From assembly GCF_024713945.1 (NCBI RefSeq), contig NC_134677.1:7648001-7712000 (forward strand): a stretch of DNA of 64,000 nucleotides, given 5' to 3'. This document shows positions 48,753-60,900 of this stretch, in pieces (the stretch's first letter is position 1; each line of letters starts with the position of its first letter). The notes beneath the pieces are model-generated. The model was not told the DNA's origin and made no database searches. It saw nothing but the letters and a program-made list of their open reading frames with translations. The stretch is from Dermatophagoides farinae (Eukaryota; Arthropoda; Arachnida; Sarcoptiformes; Pyroglyphidae). Position numbers and translations under genes: made by a program.

Positions 48753-51347
48753 ATGGATATTGAATTTGAATTCCTGATTAATTCGTTGAATATTTCATCA
48801 AAATATCCACCGGTAAGTTTTAAATCAAATTGTCTATATGAAATTATCATATTATTTGTTTTTTTTATGAAGAACAACCTACACATAGATTTAAAATCTG
48901 ATTTATGGCTAAGATGTCAACAAATCATAGCGAATCTGAAAAAAGATTCCGAAGCATTTGAAATACTACAGGAATATTATATTTATAATTATCGTTGCTA
49001 TCTGACCTATATGCTCAAAGAATATTGGTCAGATTTCCTACAGAATTCATCGAAATACAAAGAAATTGTTCCATCACAACATCGATTAATTTTTCATAAA
49101 TTCAATCAACTTAATGATTTCATTTCAAATTGGCTTTACCAACCATTGCTCGATTTATTATTCGATTCCAATGGTGAACAGACTCGAAAACTTAATGAAA
49201 TTCTATACACCGGATTGATTGCCGATATGCCATTATTGTTTTCCAGTTTTTTATTCAATACATTTGCATTTTCATTCGCAGTTCTAGATTATACCGTCGC
49301 GAACAAAAAGAAGGAAACGATTGGCCATGAACAATCGAAATGTAAAATTTGTCGATTCAAACGTTCCGATAATAATGATAATGAAAAGGCTTGTTATTGT
49401 GAAAGTATGAGCAAAGGTTTCATTCCATTCCTGAATGTACTACGTAAATTGGGCATATTTCATCAGCTTTGTGATGATATCATCAAAAGTGTTTTATTCA
49501 AAATGATCGAACGACAGATTTGGAATCTTTGTAAAGATAAAAATTTCGAACTAAGTTGTTTAAGTATAACATGTTCATGGCTTGAGAACAGTATAATTGA
49601 TTGGATGAAGATTATCTACATCATTAAATCAACGGATGAAAATGTTCCCGATATGTTTGTTGCACTCGAACAATATAATACAGCGATAGCAGCGGTAGAA
49701 GATGAACCGATGAATAAATATAATAATACTGGCAGTGGAAATGAATTGAATACTCTTTTTCTCAAAAATAGTAGCCTAACCTTATTCGATCAAATTGAAA
49801 GTTTAAATCTAAACATTATTCGCAGTTTTCTCACGAATACCTATATTTTTAATCGAATGAAACAATTATTCGACATAATCATCGATTATCCATATTCTGA
49901 ACCGGCTATCTATGATCTACATGAGTGTATACAATTGGAACCATTTTATCGTGAAATATTTACACATTCATTGAAGAATGCATTGGAAATACGTTTATTA
50001 CATGCCGGTGTTGCTACCAGTAGTATAATTGAAGCATATCTAACCACAATCAAAGCATTACGTTTATTAGATCCACAAGGTATCATCCTACAGATTGTTT
50101 GCGATCCAATTCGTAATTATTTGAAAACACGTGAAGATACTGTTCGTTGCATAATAAACATTCTTACTACTGATAGTATTGTTAATTTCGATGATCCTGA
50201 TCATTTTAATAAGCTAATTAATGATGAAGATGAATATGTAATGGATACATGGCGTTCATGGGTACCACAAACAATTGGTGTTTCAAAAATGAGTAAAGAT
50301 TTAGCCAATTCAGATATAATATCAATGTTGATCAATATTTTCGATAGTAAAGATTTATTCGTACAAGAGTATCAACGTTTATTGGCACAAAAATTGATTC
50401 TTACACCGGAAATTAATCTTGAATCAGAATTACGAAATTTAGAATTATTATCATTAAGATTTGGTGAATCTGAACTTCATAATTGTGAAGTAATGCTTAA
50501 AGATCTTAAAGATTCTGAACGTATTAATCAACAAATTAATGGATTCGATGAAATGAAAACGGCTAATCTGAAAATGAATGGCCTAATATTATCTGAACAA
50601 TTTTGGCCTGATAATCTTGGATTTACTAGTAATGAATTTAAAAATTTTCGTCTACCCGATGAAGTACAGCAAGTGTTTGATAATTATAAAAAATTTTTTG
50701 AAACATTAAAAGGAAATCGTACGGTTAATTGGATACAACAGCTAGGAATGGTAAAATTAGAATTAGAATTCCCGAACGGTAGTCAAGAATATTCGGTTCG
50801 TCCAATTCAAGCGGCAATTATTCATCTATTTCAACGAAAAAATCAATGGTCCACGACTGCAATCGCACAGGAATTGGATGTTTTACCATCAGTCATACGG
50901 CGAAATTTATCGTATTGGAAAAATATTGGTATCGTAAAAGAATGTGATGGAGAAGATGATTCGCATATGATAGTGGAAGATTTACCACCACCATCATCAT
51001 CAGTGATGAAACAACAACAATGTTCAGGTTTAAATTCACAAGAATTCGATATGATGTTCATCGATCATGATGATGATGATAATGATCATGGTACAATGAA
51101 TAATCAGCAAAAAAATGAAAATAATCTGCATTTATTCTGGAATTTTATTGATAATATGCTGAAAAATTTACATGCACTTTCATTAGATCGTATATATTCA
51201 ATGTTGAAAATGTTTAACATGCAATCACCGGAAATTGAAAATCTATCCATGCATGAATTACGTGAATTTCTTGATCGAAAAGTTTATGAAAAAAAATTAA
51301 TCTTTATCAATGGCCTATATGATTTGAATAAATCGGATGGTGAATGA
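48753..51347 (+). CDS. ANAPC2: anaphase-promoting complex subunit 2 (cullin)
   Basis: ANAPC2 is the cullin scaffold of the APC/C ubiquitin ligase and binds APC11 through its C terminus. The ORF is 864 residues from ATG 48753; human APC2 is 822. A 60-nt segment at 48813-48872 begins gtaagt and ends ttttttatgaag without interrupting the frame, and reads as hydrophobic nonsense; it is probably an intron, giving about 844 residues. Family blocks: LRFGESELHNCEVMLKDLKDSERINQQI, the SEQFWPD cullin strand, VKLELEFPNGSQEYSVRPIQAAIIHLF of the cullin C-terminal region, and the winged-helix end LHALSLDRIYSMLKMF. An Asp/His-rich insert lies near residues 770-790. Confidence 0.95.
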   Translation: MDIEFEFLINSLNISSKYPPVSFKSNCLYEIIILFVFFMKNNLHIDLKSDLWLRCQQIIANLKKDSEAFEILQEYYIYNYRCYLTYMLKEYWSDFLQNSSKYKEIVPSQHRLIFHKFNQLNDFISNWLYQPLLDLLFDSNGEQTRKLNEILYTGLIADMPLLFSSFLFNTFAFSFAVLDYTVANKKKETIGHEQSKCKICRFKRSDNNDNEKACYCESMSKGFIPFLNVLRKLGIFHQLCDDIIKSVLFKMIERQIWNLCKDKNFELSCLSITCSWLENSIIDWMKIIYIIKSTDENVPDMFVALEQYNTAIAAVEDEPMNKYNNTGSGNELNTLFLKNSSLTLFDQIESLNLNIIRSFLTNTYIFNRMKQLFDIIIDYPYSEPAIYDLHECIQLEPFYREIFTHSLKNALEIRLLHAGVATSSIIEAYLTTIKALRLLDPQGIILQIVCDPIRNYLKTREDTVRCIINILTTDSIVNFDDPDHFNKLINDEDEYVMDTWRSWVPQTIGVSKMSKDLANSDIISMLINIFDSKDLFVQEYQRLLAQKLILTPEINLESELRNLELLSLRFGESELHNCEVMLKDLKDSERINQQINGFDEMKTANLKMNGLILSEQFWPDNLGFTSNEFKNFRLPDEVQQVFDNYKKFFETLKGNRTVNWIQQLGMVKLELEFPNGSQEYSVRPIQAAIIHLFQRKNQWSTTAIAQELDVLPSVIRRNLSYWKNIGIVKECDGEDDSHMIVEDLPPPSSSVMKQQQCSGLNSQEFDMMFIDHDDDDNDHGTMNNQQKNENNLHLFWNFIDNMLKNLHALSLDRIYSMLKMFNMQSPEIENLSMHELREFLDRKVYEKKLIFINGLYDLNKSDGE

Positions 51348-51426
51348 AAACAAAAAACAAAAAAAAAATGATTCATGTGCAGATGTGATTTTTTTTTTTG
51401 ATTTTGATTTCTATTGTTTTGTTGCT

Positions 51427-52100
51427 TTATTCACACAAATCATAATAATCAAAATTTATTTGCTGCCAAACATCAAATTCATTTTGTTCATTTATTTCAA
51501 ATGTTTGCTGTAATGATTTATTCGTATCGTTTCCGTGTGATATTTCGGCAAAATATGATTCTTGTTGTGTGAATAAAATTTCATTTCTTGAATTTAATTC
51601 AATTTCATTATTATAGTTGCCACCATTGGTCATTGATGACAATGTTGTTATGCAGAATGTACAAACTGATCGTTTTTGGCTACTACTGCTGCTGCTGCTA
51701 CTGCTATTCTGTTCATGTTCCAAGCGAGAACAAATGTTTTCAATCGGAATTTCTTGTGTTCTATGACCGGAATAAATAAATAATAAAAAAAAATCATAAA
51801 AATCGAATGTTGACATAATTTAATAATGATAACATATAATTACATGGCTAGGCAAACATTATTCAAATGTTGAATATAAGATGTAGCTAAACGAAGAATT
51901 TCAATTTTTGATAATTTTCGATTCAATGGAATTGTTGGTAATAAACGACGTAATCGATTGAATGCTTTGTTTACCGATTCTGTACGATTACGTTCACGTT
52001 CATTTGCAATCATACGATGATAAAGTTTTTGATGTTCCTGTTGTTGTCGAAATTCGGAAGATTTTTCCGGTCGTCGTCTAGAAGTTCTTGTGATCGGCAT
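51427..52100 (-). CDS. bHLH transcription factor, paraxis/scleraxis-like
   Basis: Exons 52100-51844 and 51760-51427 join in phase 2 to 196 residues. Residues 25-85 form a basic helix-loop-helix: basic region [19 protein letters not shown], helix 1 [11 protein letters not shown], loop LNRKLSKIE, helix 2 [15 protein letters not shown]. The KLSKIE-LRLA-SYI-HL-NV set is typical of the Twist-superfamily branch that includes TCF15/paraxis and scleraxis, which act as E-protein heterodimers in mesoderm; which member is unclear. The rest is a Ser run and an acidic/aromatic C terminus. Without the splice the bHLH ORF would stop directly after helix 2. It ends 79 bases from the ANAPC2 stop. Confidence 0.85.
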
Positions 52101-52321
52101 GTTTGTTTGTCAACTAATGATCATCATCATCATCGATGACGACGACGACGACGACGACAAAGATGAAAACATTTTCTTGTTTCACGCTTGTTTCAACACT
52201 AATGACAATAACATATGAACAGCCATAATCATCGTCATCGATGATTGATGACTATTGTGGGATCAAATTTTTTTTTTAGCTTCCGATTTTTTGTCTGTTT
52301 TTCAAGGCACACACACACACA
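52101..52321. other. spacer with (GAC)n run upstream of the bHLH gene
   Basis: Short region between the bHLH start (-) and the RFT1 stop (-). A GAC/GAT triplet array lies at about 52133-52158 and a CA run just before 52320. It must contain the bHLH promoter. Confidence 0.4.
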
Positions 52322-54025
52322 TTAATTATTTTTATTTTTCAAAGATTTAAAAAATAATTCATTTCTTATAAATAAACATAATTCAGTTTCGAAAAAATAA
52401 AGAAAAATCAAATGACAAATAGCAACTATAGCATTGATTATTATGAATATAATTGCTTTTGACCATAGGAATGTATGAATATCAATGAGATCTAACCAAC
52501 GATACAGTGTTGAAAGCCCAATGAATATGATAACATATGACAACATTGTATGAATATTTGGTCGTGTTTGTCTTATGAATATCCATAGTGAATAATTTGG
52601 ATAAACATTTCCGATAAACAGTAGGCTAATAATGATTCGGGTCATCATATTCAGACAATTAGCCATAATGAAACCAATACTACCAACATATGAAGTGATT
52701 ATCAATGAAATTGCCGTAAAAATGATCGATGTTATCATTAGTTTAACATTGAATCGATTCAATTGTCCAGTATTCATCACTGCAAATGAATATGATTCAA
52801 GTATACCGTTAATGGCAATAAATATAATGTATATACAATGCCATTGAAATAGACGAATGGCCAATGTTCCATATGTTCCATGTAGGAAATTTGAACCACC
52901 ATACACGGATAATACAATCATTGCACCATGATATCCATATGTAAATAATGTCAAACCAATTATTGTCATCAATTTCGTTAGATTTGAACAGATTGATAAT
53001 GATTTTACAATTTTTGTCGTCTGTTGACTAGCATCCAGATCACGTTTGATAAGGCTTGAAAACAATATGTATCCATTTTCTTCGATTTGTTGAAATATAA
53101 TCCGAGCCGGTAATGATCCAAGATTATTGATTACATCATATACACCTTGTTCAGCAAAACTAATGACCGAAAACATGGTCATTATATAACGTTCACCTTC
53201 AGTAAGAAATTGTTTCAATAATGAATTGTAGAAAAATGTTAATGATGTTTTTAACAGACTTAATTCATCTGTTTTCATATTATAATCTTCATCATTTTTT
53301 TCACGAAGAAATCTTGGTAAAAATGTTGTCATTGGTATTTTCATTTTCAATAGAAAATAAATATAATAAGTAAGAGAATAGATTGTCGAAGCAACAAGTT
53401 GAGCTATTGCAAAACCAAATACAGAATGTTCAGGTGAAATATAGACAAATATTGCTAATAATGAACAACGAACAGTTTGAAAGATGCCTTCAACAATTAC
53501 TTTCAATCGAATATAATCATATCTTTGTCCATAGATGAAAAATGTTTCAGCCATGGATTCGATAATTACCGAAACATAGATCGACATGATTGCCCATTGA
53601 TATTCTGAAAGTAAATGTTCAGGTCTTTCGAAAACTTTATACCATATTATGGAGAATGTAAGGCCTGTTATAAATGATAATGGTATGGAAAGAAATGTAA
53701 TATTGACCACCTTAGACCAGGCTTTTTGATTCATTGATTTTGATACATTGTGATCATCATCATCAACCGAATTGTTTGGTGCACATGTTCGCCGAAATGG
53801 TTCTCTAGTGGTGAATTGTATTGTCGTATATAATAACAATAATCGTACATTGATTATGCCAAGTGTTTCTTTAGTGATGAATCGAAGAATAAAAGCATTG
53901 ATTATAAAACTAAAAATACGAAGACCAATTTGTAAAACTATATTATATGCCGTCGATATTGTTGTTGTTTTCAATTTAGATTTTATCCGCGGAGAATCTC
54001 CGTCATCGATTGCGTTTGGTTCCAT
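52322..54025 (-). CDS. RFT1: RFT1, ER multi-pass protein of N-glycan precursor synthesis
   Basis: RFT1 is required for Man5GlcNAc2-PP-dolichol to reach the ER lumen; whether it is the flippase itself is debated. A single exon of 567 residues (human 541) with about a dozen hydrophobic segments. Family signatures: YNIVLQIGLRIFSFIINAFILR near the start, FTTREPFRRTC (highly conserved in RFT1), QFLTEGERYIMT, and YDVINNLGSLPARIIFQQIEE followed by LFSSLI, then ILESYSFAVM. The loop insert after the REPFRR motif is Asp-rich. RFT1 and CRELD start head-to-head, 279 bases apart; both are ER-linked. Confidence 0.96.
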   Translation of the reverse strand: MEPNAIDDGDSPRIKSKLKTTTISTAYNIVLQIGLRIFSFIINAFILRFITKETLGIINVRLLLLYTTIQFTTREPFRRTCAPNNSVDDDDHNVSKSMNQKAWSKVVNITFLSIPLSFITGLTFSIIWYKVFERPEHLLSEYQWAIMSIYVSVIIESMAETFFIYGQRYDYIRLKVIVEGIFQTVRCSLLAIFVYISPEHSVFGFAIAQLVASTIYSLTYYIYFLLKMKIPMTTFLPRFLREKNDEDYNMKTDELSLLKTSLTFFYNSLLKQFLTEGERYIMTMFSVISFAEQGVYDVINNLGSLPARIIFQQIEENGYILFSSLIKRDLDASQQTTKIVKSLSICSNLTKLMTIIGLTLFTYGYHGAMIVLSVYGGSNFLHGTYGTLAIRLFQWHCIYIIFIAINGILESYSFAVMNTGQLNRFNVKLMITSIIFTAISLIITSYVGSIGFIMANCLNMMTRIIISLLFIGNVYPNYSLWIFIRQTRPNIHTMLSYVIIFIGLSTLYRWLDLIDIHTFLWSKAIIFIIINAIVAICHLIFLYFFETELCLFIRNELFFKSLKNKNN

Positions 54026-54304
54026 AATATAATTTATTTATTTTCAAAAAATTGAACATTAATCAATACAAATGATTTGAAATTTTCATAATTTTCGGGG
54101 ATTAGTTTTTCTGGAACAAAACAAATGATAAAAAAAATAATAAAAAAATTTAATTTCGAACGTAAACAGAATCTATTTATGGTTCTATTCATAAATGATG
54201 TAATGAAAATATTTTGTTTTTCGGATTTGACAATTAAAATTGTGCCATTAATTTATTCTAGTCAAAAAAAAAAAAATTTCTGCCAAAAAAAAAACAAATA
54301 CCAC

Positions 54305-55765
54305 ATGAAAACCATTCAAATGTTTGGCAATAAAATCAACTGGAAACATTATCCATTAATAGTTTTATCATTATTTATCATATTCTTGTATATCGATGTG
54401 GTTGAATCAAGTGATAATCATCAATCGTCGCCAATCCTGAATAACAATGGAACTTCAAATGAAACAATGAAAAGAAATGAAAAGACATTTAAACCATCAG
54501 TATTGGGTAAATGCACTCGTTGTCGATTGATGAGTAATTCTTTATTCGAGGTAAAAGATTTGATTTATAGAATTAAATTGAAATCTGAATTTTTTTTTAT
54601 AATTCTAGATAACTCGATCATCATTACTTTATGATGATAATGATGCTCAATCAATGAAAAAAACCAACAACAATTATGATTTCTCAAACATTTGGAACAG
54701 GCTTTGTTTCGATATTAAAGCCGGTCAGGATGATGTAATTAAATCTTTAGAATCTTTTTCTCTTTATGCGACACTAATCGATCGATGTTGTTTATTATTG
54801 TTTACTAAATTATTATTATAGTGCCGATCATATGCTGAAGAAAATTATGAAAAAATTCATCAATGGTGGAATGATCATTCATATGATATATTGGATCAAT
54901 CTGATTTATCGTTAATCATCGTGAATGGATTATGTATTGAATTTTTAAAAGTTTGCTGTCCAGATGGACATTATGGCCATGAATGTAAACAATGTAATGG
55001 TTATCCTGATCGAATTTGTTCGAATAATGGAAAATGTGCTGGTTCAGGTACACGTTTAGGTAATGGGAATTGCCTCTGTAATCATGGTTATACAAATATG
55101 AATTGTGATTCATGTGCAAAAGAATTTTATCTAAATCAAACAATATTCCAACTGAATGGTACTATTCAATGTATACCATGTGATTCATCATGTTCGGGTA
55201 GTTGTTTTGATTCGGGACCAAAAGGTTGCCATGTTTGTCGTAATGGTTATTATTGGACAATTGATAATGGTTGTATCGATATCGATGAATGTGAATCATC
55301 ATCATTAACAATAATGGGCAATAAAGATCCATGTCCATTAAATTCATTCTGTATTAATACTGATGGTTCTTATCATTGTTATCAATGTGATCCAGCCTGT
55401 AATGGTTGTGATGGTGATGGACCAGATTCAGTAAGTTTTTTTTTAAAAGTTTGAAAAATCAATAATTCATATTTTGCAAATTTAAAAAAAAACAGTGTTT
55501 AAAATGTGCTGACGATCATATATTGAAAGATGGTATCTGTATGAATCCTGATCCAAAACCATTAATACAACCATATGCATCACCGACACGTTATGCAACA
55601 TATTTTGGTCTCTGTATTGTTACCTGTATCATATTTCGTCATAATATCTATGTTTCATCTGGTATTGGTTTAGCTGTAGCCCTTTATATAATGGCATCGG
55701 AAAAATCATTAGAAACCGAATATGGACGTACATTTGATAAATGGTGGAATAATGTATTTGGCTGA
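54305..55765 (+). CDS. CRELD: CRELD, cysteine-rich protein with EGF-like domains
   Basis: CRELD proteins are ER-resident or surface proteins that help disulfide-rich client folding. Exons 54305-54550, 54609-54734, 54822-55430 and 55496-55765 all join in phase 0, 416 residues. In order: signal anchor (about 17-35), the CTRCR motif and the CRELD Trp-rich domain (QWWNDHSYDIL-type), EGF-like repeats (VCCPDGHYGHECKQC; ICSNNGKC), furin-like Cys repeats, a calcium-binding EGF (DIDECES) and two C-terminal hydrophobic segments (about 355-395) as in CRELD1. The ORF continues upstream of 54305 in frame to 54125, but the ATG at 54305 directly precedes the signal sequence and is chosen. Confidence 0.92.
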
Positions 55766-56639
55766 CGATGATGATAAACGAACCAACGAATGTACAAGCA
55801 TTAGAGACAACAAATTTTCAAGCACAACAAAACCAAAGTGAAAAAAAAACTTTGATCATTTTTTTTTTTCATTCTTATTTTTATTTATTTATTTATACAT
55901 AAATTTTCAAACATCAAATTTCATCATTGATGACGACAAAGATTTTATTACATTCTACAAATTCTAGTCAACTATATAAAATGATCTCCAGAATATTCTT
56001 TGTCTTTTGATGATAAATATAAATCTCTTATTATATACGCATTTCTTATGAGTTTTTTTTCCGCTTTTTGCGCACCACTAAACTTGAAGTTTTTTTTTTT
56101 TTTTGATTTGATAAATAAAAGTTTCATATAATATAATAAATTGTCTCATACACACACACACACACAGACGCATTTTATTTACAAGTGAGAATTTATTATT
56201 ATATAATATAAAAAGAGGACAATAATCAATGGAAAATGAAAACTTGACAATTTTTTTTTTGTTTTGGTTTTGTTTTTGATGATAATAATTCAATAAATAA
56301 AAGCAAAAGTTTCATCAATTTCATGATTGAAAACAAAGCAAAAAAAAAATTCGCTTATACAACAATTATATTAGCGTTTTTTTGATTTGTTTAGTTTTGT
56401 TTGTTTGTTTGTATCGCATATACAATACAAAACAATTGACGATTATAATTGATGATGATGGAATTGACTCATACACACATATATAAATTACCAAATAACA
56501 AAACAAAAACGACTGGATTGTTTATTGTGTTGATTTTATTTTTAGTGACGAAAAAAAAAAAATCAATTTTCATTTTTTTTCTTCTATTGGTGCAAAAAAA
56601 AGTGTTAATCATCATCGTGTGTTGATTTTGTTGTTGGAA
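55766..56639. other. 3' UTR and spacer, simple sequence
   Basis: Holds the CRELD 3' UTR and the promoter and leader of the next gene. Poly(T), CA (56151-56166) and repeated aaaacaaaaca units. No ORF of interest. Confidence 0.5.
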
Positions 56640-57911
56640 ATGTTTTCAAGATTTTTCGATTATATCAATAAAAAAACGGCCAACGATGATGATGATGATG
56701 ATGATGATAATAATGATGATGATGAAGATGGTAATGGTAATGATGATAATAACAATGAAAAGCAAAATTCTGATTCAAATCAAAATGGTATGTGTGTGTG
56801 TGTCTCAATCGATATTGATCGAGATATTTCATTGATTTAATTTTTTTTTTATTCTTCTTCTTTTTTGGATTGTCATCATAATTATTGTCATTACTGTTTA
56901 GTAGTGTCTGAATCGAATGAATCTTTGAAAAAAGAAAATTGTCAAACAAAATATGCCTATTTGGATAATGTCAAACAAATTGATTTAAATGGATTGATTT
57001 CAATGGTAGAGTTGATTGATTGATTGATTGGTTTTTTTTTAATTTTGTAAAACCAAAATTTTTTTTTTAATCATTTGATGATTAGTCGGATGATTTACGT
57101 TCAAATGTTGAAATACTTAAAAATTCCTATCTAGCTATTGTTAATTCATTGGTCATATTGAATGAACGACGACGGCAACAGCGACGACGACGACGGCGAC
57201 AACAACAACGAAAAACTTCCAGTCAAATTCGACAACAATCAAGTAGTAATAAAACTCGACGTTCTTTGGAGAAACAAGAATCTGTTCAACAACAGCAACA
57301 ACAACCAGGAAGAAAATTATCAGATCAAGAAATTTACAATGATTCAGAAGTGATGATGATAAAAATGAACAACAACAACAACAAAATTGATAATAATTAC
57401 AATTTGATTGGTGAAAATTTTTCTAGTACGAAAAAACAAACAACGACAATGGAATGGAATATTGAAAAATTTTGTGATCCAAAAACTCGTGAAAAGGAAT
57501 TCCAGTGGTTATTTGATCAAGTATATATATAACTTTATTATTATTATGGTATTTTTTTCATAGAAAAATTAATTTATTTTTTTTTCTTTTCGAAAAAAAA
57601 ATTTATTTTGTTCTGGAAATGTTTGATTCCACAAACACACAATCCAAAAAGGCTAAACAATTTCAACAAACAATCCAACGTTTTCGAATCGGAAAAGAAT
57701 CGATCAATATGGATCGATTTCGTGATCTTGTCAAACAAGTAAAGAATTTGAAGAAATTTTTTTTTTCATTGATTAACACTTTTCTTTCCATTTCTTTTTT
57801 TTTGTTTTTGTTGTTGTTGTCAAAAAAAAATAGGGCAAAAAACTATTACAAATCACTGAAATACTTAAAAATAATTATAGTAATAATTTTCTTGATATTT
57901 TTCGATTATGA
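56640..57911 (+). CDS. unrecognised five-exon gene, Asp-, Arg/Gln- and Asn-rich
   Basis: Five segments join in one frame with GT-AG sites: 56640-56787 (phase 1), 56902-57005, 57086-57520, 57652-57738 and 57834-57911 (all phase 0), 283 residues. The N terminus is MFSRFFDYINKKTAN followed by an Asp/Asn run. Next come a helical part (LRSNVEILKNSYLAIVNSLV), an Arg run beside Gln/Ser-rich disorder (about 105-150), an Asn run, then charged helices (REKEFQWLFDQ, FRIGKESINMDRFRDLVKQ) and LLQITEILKNNYSNNFLDIFRL at the end. The consistent phasing and the non-repetitive helices argue for a real gene. The Arg run suggests nucleic-acid binding or nuclear import. The exon 4 acceptor (ccaaaaag) is the weakest point. 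No homologue recognised. Confidence 0.6.
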
Positions 57912-60900
57912 TAAACACAGTGGGTGGTGTTTTCTGGTGGTGGGCGTGTATAATCTTGTCACGAATGTTGGATATTTTGGTGGTTGAACTTTTTGATGGA
58001 GAAAAAAAAACAACACGCTTATCGCGCATATACTTGATAATAAAGATAATGAAAAAAAAGTATTCAATACATGATGATAATGATACATTACAACACCAAC
58101 GCGACCATTTTTACATATTATGAATGAAGCAAGATAAATGACATGAATTTTTCTTTTTTTTATTATTCTAGAAAAAAGTTTGAAATTTGACGAAAAAGAT
58201 TCAAACTTACTTATTCACTAGTGTGTCACATTTATATACAAACACAGAGTGAGAGAGAGAGAGAGACGGAAATGTGTGTTAACTCTTACTTATTTGATAT
58301 TTATTACTTAAAAATTCTTAATAACATCTTTCATCATTTATTATTATTAATAATGATGTGATGATGATGATAATGAGGTTTTCACTTTCTTTTTTTTTTT
58401 TTGCTGGTAGTGGGCCGTTGGTAGGCGTGTGGTGGGTTAGTTATGAATGAATTTTGTGCTTTTTTTTCATTCTGAAAAATAATATTTTCTTAAGAATCAG
58501 AAAATTTTTTTTCCTGTATTAAGTTTTATGGTTGGATTTTTTTTTTCGTTTGTTGTTACATTGTATGCCGGACAACGACAACAACAACAACAACAGCAAC
58601 AGCAGAGGCGGATGATGATGATGACAACTCAATGCAAAGAGAAAAGGGGAAACAAAATAAAATTTCTTCGTTGACATAACACTAATGGGAAAAGAATTCG
58701 ATGTTTTTAGCATTTTTTTTTATGCTTGCTTGACAGCTACAGTACAAAATGAAAATTTACTATTCACAAAATGATCTAGACACACATAAACATGTTATAA
58801 TATAATATAATAAATTCATTCAATCGGGCAATCGGGATGATTTCTGATTTCAGATTCAAAATGTTTGTTATTTATGATTTTAAATTTCCGCGCTTTCGCC
58901 CATCATTTCTTTGTTCGAATGTTGTCCATAATATTCGAAATGTTAATTTGGCAATTTGTACCCCAACCACACAACATCCCCCACCCATATCATGTACAAA
59001 CATTCGAATTTTGAATTGTAATTGACATTATTATTATTATTATGCATTTTATCAATGTGTGGATGTGTCAACAATGAATTTGGTTAATAATTTTTTGGTT
59101 GCCAACAACAACAACAATAACCACACAGAATAACATTGATAATGACAATTTTCATTTGAATAAATCCATCCAAATAATGATAATGATATGTAGAGTGAGA
59201 AAGAGAATCCAATGAAACTTTGTCAAATTGTCATATTGATTGATATGGAAAACAACAACATGCATGAATTTCTATATTGTATATATGCATGGTCATCATT
59301 CATCATCAAATTGACATTGTTATTCACCACAAATGTATCGATGGTGTTAATCAATGATTTCAAATGATTTGAAATGTAAATGTTTGTGAAGAATCACAAG
59401 AAAAAAAAAAGTTTCTTTCGTTTTTTATTATTATTATTATTCTACACATGATTCATCTAAAATGTTCGAAAAAAAGGCATGAACTCAGTAAACAAACATG
59501 TAAATAGAATCCAGGAACTTTTTTTTTATTCTTTTTGGCTCGAAGCCACTAAAAAATCAAAATTTTTAGCAGAAAAAATAATATATCAGGAAGAAGATGA
59601 AATTGTAAAATATTGTAAAATAGCGGAATATTTGCCTGTGTTGAAAAGGAAGTTTTTTTATTTAATGATGCAGCATTTTTTTTCTAATACATTGTTGAAA
59701 TTTTTTCATGTGCACGCACATGTACAAGATGAAAATATTTATTTATTTAATAATAATTTTTTAATTTGATCGATTTTATTCCCATCACCATAATAATCGA
59801 TAATATTTGCGAATGTTTGTGTGTTGTTTGTGGATGTGTATTATTATTATTATTATTTTTATACCGGAAATAATAATAAAATTTTTTGGCATTACTGATA
59901 ACAAAACTGTTTATCATACGTGTATTTAAGTGTTGGAAGTTTCCGTTCCAGCATGGCTTTGTATGTGTGTATGTGTGTGTGTGTGTGAGTGTTTCATTGG
60001 AAAAATGAATTCAAAATAAACTTGCAAAATATACCAAAAAAGAACTGTCTATTTGTGTGTGTGGGTGTGTGCAGGCTGATGGGTGTGAATCGAGTGCAAC
60101 AATGGTGGTAGTGGTGGTTGATATTATTGAATTGAATGTTATGATTATTTCATTTTTAATTAATATAAATATGACAATGAAAATTGATGACCCAAACAAA
60201 TAAACAAACGAAACGAAACGAAACGAAACAATGATGATGATAATGGTCATCATTTTGTTTGTGGATCATAAAAAAAAGAAAGAAAATGAAAAATTCGATG
60301 ACAATAATGTTATTTTTCTCTCTCCGTTTCGCTTCATTTATTATTGTCATCGAATTGTTGTTGTTGTTGTTATTGTTGTTGTTGTTGTTATTGTTATTGT
60401 TGTTGTTGTTGTTGTTGTTGTTGTGTATTTGAAAATGAAACAGTCGTGAAACAAAAAAAAAAAAAATAGAAAAATTCAATGATGATTATGCTGTGAACCA
60501 TGAATGACAATGACATTTTTAATTGTTAACAAAAAAAAAAAAAAAAAATTTTCCATCTTTTCCATGATTCTAATGTGCTGAAACATGAAAATTTTTTTCA
60601 TCATGAAAGGATTCATTTCTTTTTCTGTTTTTGACTTGTTGTTTTCTTCTTGGATGTTCAATACATTCAATTTTTGTTTTATATTTTGGTTCTATTCAAT
60701 TTAGAATCTGTCCATTGCCCATTTTATTGCAAATGCCGGATTTCGATATCTGTGTGTGTGTGTGTGTGTGTGTGTATGGATGATAGGTATGGAAATTCTT
60801 TTTTTTTCCCAAATACCACTACCGATTATTTTTTCGATGAAGCGCATAGCGATATAAGAAGAGAAGAGAAGAGAAAAAATTTTTTGCACAGACATGGTAA

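Noticed and set aside
59479-59769. 96-residue + strand ORF, Phe/Lys-rich
   Set aside because: Open by chance is plausible in AT-rich DNA; no family resemblance or signals. Left unannotated.
60156-60479. Minus-strand ORF with a 22-residue Asn run
   Set aside because: It is the translation of the (GTT)n array at 60356-60422 with T-rich flanks; no start context, splice partner or family.
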